Positions 26,386-34,937 of a stretch of DNA of 64,000 nucleotides are shown here, in pieces. The notes beneath the pieces were generated by a model. The model saw only the letters and a list, made by a program, of their open reading frames with translations. It was not told the DNA's origin and did no database searches. This DNA is from Mycobacterium ostraviense. GTDB lineage: Bacteria; Actinomycetota; Actinomycetes; Mycobacteriales; Mycobacteriaceae. Positions within the stretch are counted from its first letter, which is position 1; each line of letters starts with the position of its first letter. Both the position numbers and the translations under genes were made by a program. The DNA lies in NCBI RefSeq assembly GCF_002705925.1, contig NZ_NKRE01000001.1, positions 1,838,482 through 1,902,481 on the forward strand, read 5' to 3'.

Positions 26386-27141
26386 GTGACTCCGATTCCC
26401 GCCGACAACCGGACCGACGCCGACCCGGTAGCCGCCGCGGCCGCGCTGCTCACCGCGACCGGCGTTGCCGTCATGTCCCCGCTCAACCTGACGCGCAGCC
26501 TCGGCGTGGGCCGGGAAGCGTGGACCCGATTCGCCCGGCATTGGGACGATTTGGCGCAGGATCCCTATGCCGCGGAGCTGGGTGTCCGCCGACTGCGCCG
26601 CTATGGCCATTACCTGTGGCGTGACCGGGCCTGGCGCCTGCTGCCCAACGGCGCGTTCGCCCAGCCGGACAACTCCAACCCGCTCTACGTCGGCAAGAAC
26701 CGTGACTTCGAACCGTTGACCGACGCGTTCGCCCAAGACCCACTGCTGCACGCCTTGATGCGCTTGCTGGGCCGGGTAGCGACCGGTCTCGACGACGCCG
26801 CCGAATGGCACGTCAAGGTGCATCCGTTCCGCGTCCAAGCCGTTGCCGACGGCGACGGACGGCCGGCGCCGGAGGGCCCGCACCGCGACGGGGTCACCCT
26901 GGTCAGCTCGCTCATGGTGCGGCGACGTAATACCGTCGGCGGCCAGAGTTCGGTGTGCGACCTCAGCGGTCGGCCGCTGCTCACGACGACGTTGGACGAG
27001 CCGGGGACGTTGCTGCTCGGCGACGACCGTCGCACCCTGCACGACGTGTCGCCGATCCGGCCGATCGACCACTCCGAGCTGGCGCAGCGTGACGTGCTGG
27101 TGATCACCTTCGCGGCTGCGGATGTCACTTCGCACAGGTGA
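26386..27141 (+). CDS. Fe(II)/2-oxoglutarate dioxygenase, PF10014-like
   Basis: A 251-residue protein of the small 2OG-Fe dioxygenase family that includes bacterial free-amino-acid hydroxylases such as isoleucine dioxygenase. The iron ligands are visible as PHRDG (HxD) near residue 167 and the distal His in RTLHDVSPI near 223, with an Arg shortly after for 2-oxoglutarate. The substrate is unknown. The start is GTG 26386, 50 bases after acrA1. The 3' end overlaps the convergent cmaA1 gene by 17 bases, which is unusual and constrains both C-termini. I do not remember this gene between Rv3391 and Rv3392c, so it may be lineage-specific. Confidence 0.8.
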   Translation: MTPIPADNRTDADPVAAAAALLTATGVAVMSPLNLTRSLGVGREAWTRFARHWDDLAQDPYAAELGVRRLRRYGHYLWRDRAWRLLPNGAFAQPDNSNPLYVGKNRDFEPLTDAFAQDPLLHALMRLLGRVATGLDDAAEWHVKVHPFRVQAVADGDGRPAPEGPHRDGVTLVSSLMVRRRNTVGGQSSVCDLSGRPLLTTTLDEPGTLLLGDDRRTLHDVSPIRPIDHSELAQRDVLVITFAAADVTSHR

Positions 27142-27988
27142 ATTGGTTGACGTCGATATAGCCGATGCGGAACATTTCGGCGCAGCCGGTCAGATACTTC
27201 AGGTATCGCTCGTAGACTTCCCGCGATTGCAGGGCAATGGCCTGGTCTTGGTGGGCCTGCAATGCCGCCGACCAGATGTCGAGGGTTTTCGCGTAGTGCG
27301 GCTGTAACGACTGAACCCGGGTGACGGTGAAACCGTTTGCGGTGGCGCGTTCTTGGACCATCGGGATCGACGGCAGCCGCCCGCCCGGAAAGATCTCGGT
27401 GACAATGAATTTGAGGAACCGGGCGAAGGTGAACGACATCGGCAGGCCGCGTTCGTGTATTTCTTTCGGGTGCAGCCCGGTGATGGTGTGCAGCAGCATG
27501 ATGCCGTCATCGGGTAACAGCCGGTGCGCCAGGGCGAAGAACGCGTCGTAGCGCTCATGTCCGAAATGCTCGAAGGCCCCGATGCTGACGATCCGGTCCA
27601 CGGGCTCGTCGAACTGCTCCCAGCCCTGCAGCAATACTCGCTGGGTGCGCGGGCTCGCCGATGTGGCGATCAATTGCTCGACCTGGCGGGCCTGGTTGCG
27701 GCTCAGGGTGAGACCGACAACGTTGACGTCGTAGGTGTGCACCGCGCGCATCATGGTGGCGCCCCAGCCGCAGCCGACGTCGAGCAATGTCATGCCCGGC
27801 TGTAATCCGAGCTTGCCCAGTGCCAAGTCGATCTTGGCGATCTGCGCCTCTTCCAGTGTCATGTCGTCGCGTTCGAAATAGGCGCAGCTATAGGTCTGGG
27901 TCGGGTCCAGGAACAGCCGGAAGAAGTCGTCGGACAGGTCGTAATGCGCTTGCACGTCCTCGAAGTGTGGTTTCAGGTCATCGGGCAT
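27125..27988 (-). CDS. cmaA1: CmaA1, mycolic acid cyclopropane synthase
   Basis: A 287-residue protein, the exact length of Rv3392c. It has the SAM-binding motif LLDVGCGWGATM near residues 69-80, the family opening FEDVQAHYDLSDDFFRLFLDP, and the active-site region SIGAFEHFGHERY with the Glu that binds the catalytic bicarbonate. It adds methylene from SAM across a distal cis double bond of meromycolate chains. Closely related paralogues (CmaA2, PcaA, MmaA) differ by few residues, but the position next to acrA1 and iunH fits cmaA1. The 3' end overlaps the dioxygenase gene. Confidence 0.9.
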   Translation of the reverse strand: MPDDLKPHFEDVQAHYDLSDDFFRLFLDPTQTYSCAYFERDDMTLEEAQIAKIDLALGKLGLQPGMTLLDVGCGWGATMMRAVHTYDVNVVGLTLSRNQARQVEQLIATSASPRTQRVLLQGWEQFDEPVDRIVSIGAFEHFGHERYDAFFALAHRLLPDDGIMLLHTITGLHPKEIHERGLPMSFTFARFLKFIVTEIFPGGRLPSIPMVQERATANGFTVTRVQSLQPHYAKTLDIWSAALQAHQDQAIALQSREVYERYLKYLTGCAEMFRIGYIDVNQFTCAK

Positions 27989-28021
27989 TGGGCCAGCCTA
28001 ATCGGGCGTATCCTCATCGCG

Positions 28022-28972
28022 GTGAGCGCGGTTTTCGCCGACATCGACACCGGCATCGACGACGCGCTCGCCCTGATCTATGTGCTGGCCAGCGACGACG
28101 CGGATCTGGTCGGCATCGCATCGACCGGCGGCAACGTTGCGGTGGACCAGGTGTGCGCCAACAACCTGGGCTTGCTGGAATTGTGCCGCGCCCCCGACAT
28201 ACCGGTGTCCAAAGGCGCCGACCATCCAAGTCGTGGAAACATCCACGGCCCCAAGGGTTTAGGCTATGCCGAACTGCCGGCCACCGATCGCCGGCTCACC
28301 GGTCACGATGCCGCGACGGCGTGGGTGCGCGCCGGGCGCAGCCATCGCGGCGAACTGATCGGTCTGGTCACCGGCCCGCTGACCAACCTTGCGCTGGCGC
28401 TGCGCGCCGCACCGCAGCTGCCGAAACTGTTGCGCCGGCTGGTGATCATGGGCGGCGCTTTCGAAGGCGAGACGACCGCCGAGTGGAACATCAAGGCAGA
28501 CCCCGAGGCAGCAGCCCAAGTGTTGGCCGCATGGTCCGCTGAAGCCGTTGAGCCGCAAGCTCTTCCGATCCTCTGCAGCGTGGACCTCACCCGGCAGGTG
28601 GCGATGACCCCACACATCCTGGCCCGGCTGACGGCAGCCTGCGGCCCGTCGGTTCCGTTGACCCGGTTCATCGAGGACACCATGCGGTTCTCCTTCGAGT
28701 CTCACCGGGACCGTGGATACGGCTATCTGGCATACCTGCACGATCCGCTGGCCGCCGCGATCGCCCTGGATCCCGAACTGGTCAGCACCCGGCGCGCCAC
28801 CGTCGACGTCGACGTGACCGAAACCCCGGCCCGCGGCACGACGGTGCCCGACTGGTCCGGAAGGCGAGCAGCCAACGCGCTGGTCGGCATTGACGTCGAC
28901 CCGGAGGTGTTCTTCGAGCGGTTCATCGCGCGGGTTGGAACATTCGCGCGCCGGTTAACTGGGAGCACATGA
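28022..28972 (+). CDS. iunH: IunH, inosine-uridine nucleoside hydrolase
   Basis: A 316-residue protein matching Rv3393 (308 aa). The calcium-binding aspartate cluster is DIDTGIDDAL at residues 7-16. The central VIMGGAF with AEWNIKADPEAA and the later YLHDPLAAAIALDP complete the active site. It hydrolyses ribonucleosides to base and ribose for salvage. The GTG at 28022 gives an N-terminus MSAVFADID in line with the family. It is divergent from cmaA1 and ends in an ATGA overlap with a small downstream gene. Confidence 0.92.
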   Translation: MSAVFADIDTGIDDALALIYVLASDDADLVGIASTGGNVAVDQVCANNLGLLELCRAPDIPVSKGADHPSRGNIHGPKGLGYAELPATDRRLTGHDAATAWVRAGRSHRGELIGLVTGPLTNLALALRAAPQLPKLLRRLVIMGGAFEGETTAEWNIKADPEAAAQVLAAWSAEAVEPQALPILCSVDLTRQVAMTPHILARLTAACGPSVPLTRFIEDTMRFSFESHRDRGYGYLAYLHDPLAAAIALDPELVSTRRATVDVDVTETPARGTTVPDWSGRRAANALVGIDVDPEVFFERFIARVGTFARRLTGST

Positions 28973-29328
28973 AAGTTCGCCACATCGAGCTGCCGCGCGC
29001 CGGATGGGGCGCCGCGCTGCTCACCGCCCCCACTGTGGTGCTGAACCAGATTCACGGGGTGCACGTCGATCGAAAAGCAGTCGTCGTCACCCGGGTGCTG
29101 GGGGCGCGTCATCTGGTCCAGGCACTGGTGTCGGGTCTGGATCCCAGCCCGGTGATGCAGGCGGCCGGCGTGTGGGTCGACACCGTGCACTCGCTGACCG
29201 CGTTCGGGCTGGCCGCGCTCGACCGTCGCCGAATCCGTGGCGGGGTCGCCGACGGGCTCGTCGCGGCGCTCTGGGCGGGGCTGGGCTGGCGCCACCTCAG
29301 CACCGCGCGAGGGACGCGCCCAGCGTGA
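28969..29328 (+). CDS. Hypothetical membrane-associated protein coupled to iunH
   Basis: A 119-residue frame starting at ATG 28969, overlapping the iunH stop by 4 bases, so the two are translated together. It has a positively charged start, a moderately hydrophobic segment (AALLTAPTVVLNQIHGVHV), a second (LTAFGLAALD) and a third near the end (GVADGLVAALWAGLGW), suggesting a small membrane protein. It also contains a VVTRVLGARHLVQALVSG stretch. I do not recognise the family. It ends inside the left arm of the large hairpin that follows. Confidence 0.6.
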   Translation: MKVRHIELPRAGWGAALLTAPTVVLNQIHGVHVDRKAVVVTRVLGARHLVQALVSGLDPSPVMQAAGVWVDTVHSLTAFGLAALDRRRIRGGVADGLVAALWAGLGWRHLSTARGTRPA

Positions 29329-29372
29329 CGTCACTGCGAGTTTCGCGCGGAATTTTCGCAGTGACGTCACGC
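29323..29372. terminator. 17-bp perfect hairpin between convergent genes
   Basis: A 17-base arm at 29323-29339 (starting GCGTGACGTCACTG) is exactly inverted at 29356-29372, with a 16-base loop. The left arm contains the stop of the iunH-linked gene. It is followed by a third GACGTCAC near the stop of the enolase-superfamily gene. Being symmetrical it can act on both strands, most likely as a bidirectional terminator or mRNA-stabilising hairpin. Confidence 0.75.
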
Positions 29373-29395
29373 TCGGCGGCCAGCGCGGCGCGACG

Positions 29396-30508
29396 TCACG
29401 CGACCCGATAGTCCTCCAGATCGGTGTGTTTGACCGTCAGCCCGTGCCCCGGCGCGCTGCGGTCCGGACGCAGTAGACCGTCGGGTTCGGGGTCGATGGT
29501 GCCGTCGAACGCCAGCCCCTCGATGCGCACATGGTCGTGGAAGTACTCCAGGTGGCGCAGGTGCCACACGGCGGTGCCGACCTGGACGCTGATCTGTGGG
29601 GCGCAGTGCAGCGAGAGGTCGATGCCACGCGCGTCGCACAGCGCGGCGACTTTGAGCACCCCGGTAATCCCCAGGGCGCGGGTGACGTCGGCCTGTAGGC
29701 AGTCGACCGCGCCCGCGGCCAGCATCTGGTGGAAATACGGTAGGTGATAGCCGTATTCGCCGGCGGCGATGTCCATGCCGGCCGGGCCGTGCTCGCACAG
29801 CCGGCGCAGGCCGTCGAGATCGTCGGAGCTGACCGGTTCTTCGAACCACCGCACGTCGTATTCGGCGAAGCGCCGTGCCCACAGCAGCGCTTGTTTGCGG
29901 TGGTAGGCGCCGTTGGCGTCGACGAACAGCTCGACGTCGTCGCCGATGGCCGACCGGGCCGCCGCCACCCGGCCCAGGTCGGCATCCGGGTCGCTACCCA
30001 CCTTCATCTTGACCCGCGGAATGCCGGCCTCGACCCAGCCGCACAGCTGCGCACGCAGCGTGTCGTTGTCGTAAGAAGTGAACCCGCCGCTGCCGTAAAC
30101 CGGGGTGGCGTCGTGGATCGCGCCCAGCGCGACGACCAGCGGTTCGTCGAGCAGCCGCGCCCGTATGTCCCACAGGGCGATGTCGACCGCCGAGATCGCG
30201 CAGGCCACCACACCCGGCTTGCCCAGGTTGCGGACGGCGTGCTGCATCTGCGCCCAGCGGGCGGGCGGCTGCAAGGCGTCGGCACCGGTCAGGACGTCGG
30301 CGAGCTTGGCGCCCACCACCGTCGCCACCGCGGTGCCACCGTAGGTGTAACCGGTGCCCACCTGGCCCCCGGCCCGCACACTCACCAAGACGAAAGTGGT
30401 CGAGTCCCAGGCCAGAGTGCCGTCGGACTCCGGGGCGTCGGTGGGAATCGTGTAGGCCGAGGCTTCGACGGATTCGACTGGGATGGGTTCGCCCGCGCGC
30501 AATGTCAT
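29396..30508 (-). CDS. Enolase-superfamily enzyme (mandelate racemase/muconate cycloisomerase type)
   Basis: A 370-residue protein. An N-terminal capping domain (VESVEASAYTIPTDAPESDGTLAWDSTTFVLV) precedes a modified TIM barrel with the KxK acid/base motif (RVKMKVG near residue 166), the metal ligands in LFVDANGAY, VRWFEEPVSSDD and DIAAGEYGY, and SLHCAPQ near the C-terminus. It binds Mg2+ and abstracts a proton alpha to a carboxylate; probable substrates are sugar acids or similar. ATG 30508 starts the conserved part. It converges on the iunH unit and is divergent from the broken GH15 gene, with which its 5' region nearly overlaps. I do not recall it at this site in H37Rv. Confidence 0.85.
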   Translation of the reverse strand: MTLRAGEPIPVESVEASAYTIPTDAPESDGTLAWDSTTFVLVSVRAGGQVGTGYTYGGTAVATVVGAKLADVLTGADALQPPARWAQMQHAVRNLGKPGVVACAISAVDIALWDIRARLLDEPLVVALGAIHDATPVYGSGGFTSYDNDTLRAQLCGWVEAGIPRVKMKVGSDPDADLGRVAAARSAIGDDVELFVDANGAYHRKQALLWARRFAEYDVRWFEEPVSSDDLDGLRRLCEHGPAGMDIAAGEYGYHLPYFHQMLAAGAVDCLQADVTRALGITGVLKVAALCDARGIDLSLHCAPQISVQVGTAVWHLRHLEYFHDHVRIEGLAFDGTIDPEPDGLLRPDRSAPGHGLTVKHTDLEDYRVA

Positions 30509-30540
30509 GCCCGGGTGACTACCCGCAACCCGAATGGGGT

Positions 30541-31556
30541 ATGCCGCTTCGCGTGGACGACAGACCACCGGTGGCCGAACTGCTGTCGCCGCATGTGTTG
30601 CGCGAATACGCGGTGCTCGCCGACGGGGAACGCGGAATCGTCATCGGACCGCGCGGGGACTGCTGCTGGATGTGCCTGCCGCGGTGGGACAGCCCGGCGG
30701 TGTTCGGCTCGCTGCTGGGCGGCAACGGTGTGTACGCCGTCTCGCCGGATCATCCGCGGTTCGTGTGGGGGTTGCGAACTGTTCGGCAAAACGCGCGTAA
30801 ATGTACGTGTTTGTGAGTGAATGTGTTTGACTAGCCGGTGTGAAGTTGGCGGCGTGGGCGCGGTCGGTGGGTGTGCATCCGCAGACGGCGTATGCGTGGG
30901 TGCGTGAGGATCGGATGCCGGTGCCGTATCGGCGGTTGGCGTCGGGAACGATTTTGGTGGGTGCCGCCAAGCCCGACGGTGTGCAGCATGTGGTGTTGTA
31001 TGCGCGGGTTTCGTCGCATGATCAGCGCGCGGATTTGGATCGTCAGGTATCTCGGCTGACCGAGTGGGCCACCGATGCCGGGTGGGAGGTCGGCCAGGTG
31101 GTGTCCGAGGTCGGTTCCGGATTAACGCGCGCCGGATGATCCACGAATCGACGCGGCGCTGCTGATACCGGCGATTCGCGGCGCGATCCCGGCGACCGAT
31201 CCGCGCAGCGTCGCCACCGTCGCCGCGGTGCGCACCGACCTCGGCCGCACGGGTTCGTGTACCGGTTCCAACCGGGCGAGCAACCACTCGGCGAAGCCGA
31301 GGGCGCCTTTCTGCTCTGCGGATTCCTGATGGCGCTGGCCGATCATCAGCAGGGCAACAACCTGGCGGCCGTGCGCTGGTTCGAACGAAACCGCACCGCC
31401 TGCGGTCCGCCCGGCCTGTTTACCGAGGAATTCGACATCGGTCAGCGTCAACTGCGCGGCAACCTGCCCCAGGCCTTCGTCCATGCGCTGTTGTTCGAAG
31501 CGGCGCATCGGCTGACGGACGGGTACGGCCCGTGCGTCGGCAGCGGAACCGGGTAA
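30541..31556 (+). pseudogene. GH15-type glucoamylase/trehalase gene split by an IS607-type remnant
   Basis: 30541-30771 encodes a typical GH15 N-terminus (ELLSPHVLREYAVLADGERG, then GDCCWMCLPRWDSPAVFGSLLGG and HPRFVWG). The frame then enters unrelated sequence. From about 31140 GH15 C-terminal sequence resumes (IDAALLIPAIRGAIPATDPRSVATVAAVRTDLG, then FVYRFQPGEQPLGEAEGAFLLCGF and GNLPQAFVHALLFEAAHRL), ending at TAA 31554-31556. One missing base near 31248 shifts the frame between these parts. The central catalytic barrel, several hundred residues, is gone. The gene cannot make an active enzyme. Insertion of a transposon followed by deletion is the simplest explanation. Confidence 0.8.
30772..31139 (+). 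mobile_element. Remnant of an IS607-family element: truncated serine recombinase TnpA
   Basis: GTG 30840 begins a 99-residue frame with a MerR-like helix-turn-helix (KLAAWARSVGVHPQTAYAWVRED) and the start of a serine-recombinase domain (VVLYARVSSHDQRADLDRQVS, with the catalytic Ser in ARVSS). Complete IS607 TnpA proteins are about twice as long and are followed by TnpB; both the C-terminal half and TnpB are absent. The last residues TRAG already belong to the sequence beyond the deletion point. The left junction lies at about 30771, where the GH15 frame stops, next to GGGG. IS607 elements do not make target duplications, so none is expected. Confidence 0.8.
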
Positions 31557-32591
31557 CTCGGCCATCTGGGCCGTTTGATCAGCGGCGCCCGGGTCGGCCC
31601 GAGCCCGACTCCGCACCCGCCCGCTACCCGGGTGGCGGTTCCGACGGCGGCACTGGTCGCTGCTGCGGTGGGCGATGCTGCCCTGGCACGGAAATTCTGG
31701 GCCACCCGGCGAGCCTCCTTGGGGTCCCGCGGCAAACGGCGCCGGTAACCCCCGACGTCGAGCGTGGCGTCTTCGCGCACGCAACCATCACATCGATCAC
31801 GGGGGTCTCTGCCGGGCCGGGGTTATCGTTTTGCCCGGCTGACCGGAAATTCATGGTGACCACGAATGCTGCTGGTCAGCGATGTCCTGTTGCGCAGCCT
31901 TGGCTGCCCACGCACCCTGTCTTTCCGCACGCCGATACCTGTCGGCTCCGCCCAAACCGCTTGTGATGGCAGGCGTTCGGGGGATGTCGCACGTGCTCAC
32001 CGAATCGGCGGTCATGCCGCCGTTTCGAGTGTGCAGTGACGGCTTTGACTGTGCATGTAGGGCGGGAACCGCCACCATCGGCCGCCCTGACGGCACACTC
32101 GGCGCCGCCAGCACACACTCGGCGCCCTCAGCACGCACACCGGCGCCCTCAGCCACCGACTCAACCGCACCAGCACGCGATTTCCATCTCCCCACACCGG
32201 TGCGCAGCCCCACAACCGCTCACAGCGATAAGCTAAGACGCCCAACGGCTTTGCCGCTAGTAGCCGGGTAAACTGCACACCCGCCTCGATGCTGGGATCC
32301 GTGTGGCAGGTGTGGTTCAGGTGACTCCAAGGCCGCCCGAGCGAACCCGCCGGGTTTCGCGTTCCCTGCCGGTTGCGCACGACGACCATGCGCCTGGTCG
32401 TCGAATACTCCGTGCGCCACATGATGTCGGCCACCTGGTGCGTCGACCGGATCCCACAGGTCGGCCGGTCGATGTGAGCCGGTTCGGGAGACGTAGCGGT
32501 GCGCGGCGGCGCCGCGATTGGGGTCCCGGGGATACGGTGCCGACCGCGCGAGCAGCAGTTCGCCGGTGGCGCCGGAGACGAGCGCCCACAC
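31557..32591. other. Gene-poor region containing repeat copy B
   Basis: About 1 kb without a convincing gene. 31845-32262 is the second copy of the dispersed repeat. The flanks (31557-31844 and 32263-32591) contain only short frames without start signals or recognisable motifs. They probably represent decayed sequence between the GH15 pseudogene and imuB. Confidence 0.55.
31845..32262 (-). repeat. Dispersed repeat element, copy B (inverted relative to copy A)
   Basis: The reverse complement aligns with 18755-19239. Shared blocks include TGGGGCTGCGC, GGAGATGGAAATCGCGTGCT, about three degenerate GGCGCCGAGTGTG-type units, ACACGTGCGACATCCCCCGA, and the end GACCAGCAGCATTC with a near-perfect palindrome TTCATGGTGACCACGAA (31850-31866). 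The middle VNTR is shorter than in copy A, and the two copies differ by many point changes. It lies beside a transposon-damaged gene, also in a variable region. Confidence 0.8.
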
Positions 32592-34175
32592 TTACTCATA
32601 GCTGCCCTCGAGATACCAGCGCCGCTGGCGGTAGCACAGCAGCAACGCGCGCTCACTTTCCAGCAATACCTGGGCGCGGGCGGTGCGGCTTCCCCCTTGA
32701 CCGGCTTCGGGCCGGTCATCCCACCACCGCTCGTCGACCGGCCATGGTCCGGCCCACCAGCGCAGCCGATCGTCTCGACCACGGGACGTCAATCGCGCCG
32801 GGTCGGCGGAGAACATCCCCCGGCCGGTTACCCGTACCGGATTACCTTGGGCGTCAAGCAATTCCACCGGATCGTCGAGCAGCACCGCCGGTGACGGCTC
32901 GGGCAGTTGGCCCGGCCACGGCTGATTCGGGTCGGCTTGCGGCACCGGCTCGTCGCCCAGCGGGGTCAACGTGATGCGCTCGGCCGGCCCACGACCGCCG
33001 GACAGCACCGGCACCTGCACCGCCTCCGGGCCGAGCAAACCTTGCACCCGCACCAGCGCCCGACGTGCCCGCAGCCTGTCTTCTTCACCCAGGCCGCCCC
33101 ACAGCGGCAACTGCAGCGCCCCGGCGGACACCACCTCGATCGCCTGCAGCCGCAGCCGCGTCACCGGCGCGGTGGGCCGGTCGCGGGCGATCCGGTTGGT
33201 CAACCATCCGTCCAGTTGCCAGCGCACCCGGTCGGCGGTGGCATCCTCGGTCAACGGTTCGGCGCAGCGCCACACCCGGCTGCGCTCTTCGCCATTGGCG
33301 GTGACCGCGTGAATGGCCAGCCGGGTACATCCCACGCCGGCGGCCATCAGCGCCTGATGCAGCGCTCCGGCCAGCGACCGCCCGGCAAATGCCGCGGCAT
33401 CGACCCGGTCGATCGGTGGATCGCAGTACAGTACGGCGTCGAGTTCCGGCGGCGGTTCGCGTCCGGAGGGAAGGCGTTCGGGTTCACCGCGGGCGAACCG
33501 GTGCGCGGCCACCGCGTCGGCGCCGAACCGGGATGCGATATCGGTGCGGGATAATGCGGCGAACTGACCGATGGTCCGAATCCCCATCCGCCACAACAGA
33601 TCCGTCAACTCCTCTCGCCCCGGCCCGGACAGGCTCGGCTCGGTGGCAAGCTGGCGGATCGACAACACCGACAGGAACCGCGCGTCCTGCCCGGGCTCCA
33701 CGACGCGACCGGCACGCGCGGCGTAAACCGCGGTGGACAATTCGTCGGCGATCCCGACCTGACACTCGGCGCCCGCCACTGAGCTCATAGCCACCGCGTC
33801 GATCAGCCGCTCGGCCGCCTGCTGCTCGGACCCGAAAAACCGCGCCGCCCCACGCACCGGCAACACCAAGAGCCCGGGCCGCAACACCTCGGCCCGGGGC
33901 ACCAGATCATCTACCGCCGCGATCACCCCTTCGAAATAGCGAGCGTCGCGGTCGGCGTCGGCGGCCGCGATGTGCAGCTGCGGACAACGGGCCGCCGCCT
34001 CCCGGCGCCGTAGCCCACGACGTACTCCGGCCGCACGTGCCGTCGCCGAGCAGGCAATCACCCGGTTGGCCAAAGTGACCGCGACCGGAGCCGTCGCCGG
34101 CTGGCCCGCGGCCGCGGCAGCCGCGACCGCGGGCCAGTCCATGCACCAGATCGCCAGCACTCTGGACGAGACCAC
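32592..34175 (-). CDS. imuB: ImuB, Y-family-like mutasome adaptor (Rv3394c homologue)
   Basis: A 527-residue protein, the length remembered for Rv3394c. It has the Y-family polymerase fold (VLAIWCMDWPAVAAAAAAG near the start, RGLRRREAAARCPQL, LLWRMGIRTIGQFAALSRTDIASRFG), but the catalytic acidic residues of active Y-polymerases are not conserved, as known for ImuB. The C-terminal region contains QLPLWGGLGEEDRLRARRAL, the beta-clamp-binding segment, and ends in RRWYLEGSYE. ImuB links ImuA' and DnaE2 to the sliding clamp in damage-induced mutagenesis. The GTG at 34175 is 4 bases from the imuA' stop, so they form one transcript. Confidence 0.93.
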   Translation of the reverse strand: MVSSRVLAIWCMDWPAVAAAAAAGQPATAPVAVTLANRVIACSATARAAGVRRGLRRREAAARCPQLHIAAADADRDARYFEGVIAAVDDLVPRAEVLRPGLLVLPVRGAARFFGSEQQAAERLIDAVAMSSVAGAECQVGIADELSTAVYAARAGRVVEPGQDARFLSVLSIRQLATEPSLSGPGREELTDLLWRMGIRTIGQFAALSRTDIASRFGADAVAAHRFARGEPERLPSGREPPPELDAVLYCDPPIDRVDAAAFAGRSLAGALHQALMAAGVGCTRLAIHAVTANGEERSRVWRCAEPLTEDATADRVRWQLDGWLTNRIARDRPTAPVTRLRLQAIEVVSAGALQLPLWGGLGEEDRLRARRALVRVQGLLGPEAVQVPVLSGGRGPAERITLTPLGDEPVPQADPNQPWPGQLPEPSPAVLLDDPVELLDAQGNPVRVTGRGMFSADPARLTSRGRDDRLRWWAGPWPVDERWWDDRPEAGQGGSRTARAQVLLESERALLLCYRQRRWYLEGSYE

Positions 34176-34179
34176 CGGC

Positions 34180-34842
34180 TCACCCCATTCGCACTCGGCC
34201 GACCGGCTGCCCCCGCGAGCATCCGCTGACCTGTAGACGCACCCGGCTGATTCGTCCGAATCCGGGTGCGGGTGTGCCCCGGCTGCCCGCAGTGATCTCA
34301 TAGCCGCAGACCCGGGCTTCCAACCGCGTCGACGCCCCTTCCCAGTCGCCGTCGGTGACCAGCAGCGTGCACCCCTTATGACGGGCGCGGGCCACCACGG
34401 CCCGCGCCCGGGTCCGCGTCACCCGGCGTCCGCCCAAGCCGAGGACCACCAGATCCATGCCGTCGAGGAGCACCGCGGCCACTTCCACCGGATCGGTCCC
34501 GGGATCCGGTATCACCGCGAGCCGGCTCAGGTCCGCTCCCATCTCCACGGCGGCCAGCAGCCCGATATCCGGTTGGCCGACGATGGCGGCGTTGCCCCCG
34601 GCCGCCGTCGCCGCGGCCACCATGCTCAGCAGCAGGGAGCGGGCTCCGGACAGCATCGCCACCGTTCCCCGGGGCAGCAGCGCCGGCAACTCCGGGACCG
34701 CCAGCGTGGATTCCGATTCCGGCAGCAGCTCATCGGAACGAACAAGGTCTTTTCCGGACAGCACAGCGATCTGCCGGCGCAACGATTCCAGCTGCTCGGC
34801 ACGACTTCCATGCGGTGGGTGGGAGGCGAAAGCCGCGGTCAT
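34180..34842 (-). CDS. imuA': ImuA', RecA-like mutasome component (Rv3395c homologue)
   Basis: A 220-residue protein with a RecA/SulA-like core ([18 protein letters not shown] at the N-terminus, [36 protein letters not shown] in the middle). It works with ImuB and DnaE2 in SOS mutagenesis. No canonical Walker A lysine is present, in line with the family's divergence from RecA. ATG 34842 is preceded by GGAGGG and, further up, by an SOS box at 34879-34894. It is the first gene of the imuA'-imuB operon and divergent from the Rv3395A-like gene. Confidence 0.9.
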   Translation of the reverse strand: MTAAFASHPPHGSRAEQLESLRRQIAVLSGKDLVRSDELLPESESTLAVPELPALLPRGTVAMLSGARSLLLSMVAAATAAGGNAAIVGQPDIGLLAAVEMGADLSRLAVIPDPGTDPVEVAAVLLDGMDLVVLGLGGRRVTRTRARAVVARARHKGCTLLVTDGDWEGASTRLEARVCGYEITAGSRGTPAPGFGRISRVRLQVSGCSRGQPVGRVRMG

Positions 34843-34878
34843 GACTCGCCCTCCTACCAGCTCTTGAACCTCATATTT

Positions 34879-34894
34879 TCGAATGTATGTTCGA
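34879..34894 (-). promoter_or_regulatory. LexA SOS box upstream of imuA'-imuB
   Basis: TCGAATGTATGTTCGA differs by one base from the consensus TCGAAC-N4-GTTCGA. It lies 37-52 bases upstream of the imuA' start and 44 bases from the divergent Rv3395A-like start, so LexA may affect both genes. Confidence 0.9.
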
Positions 34895-34937
34895 TACAGT
34901 CGAGTAAACACCCACTCCGCGACAGCCGTCAAGCAAC

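Noticed and set aside
32300..32590. Possible transposase fragment left of imuB
   Set aside because: Short stretches hinted at an IS4-like sequence, but no catalytic motif or terminal repeat could be identified.
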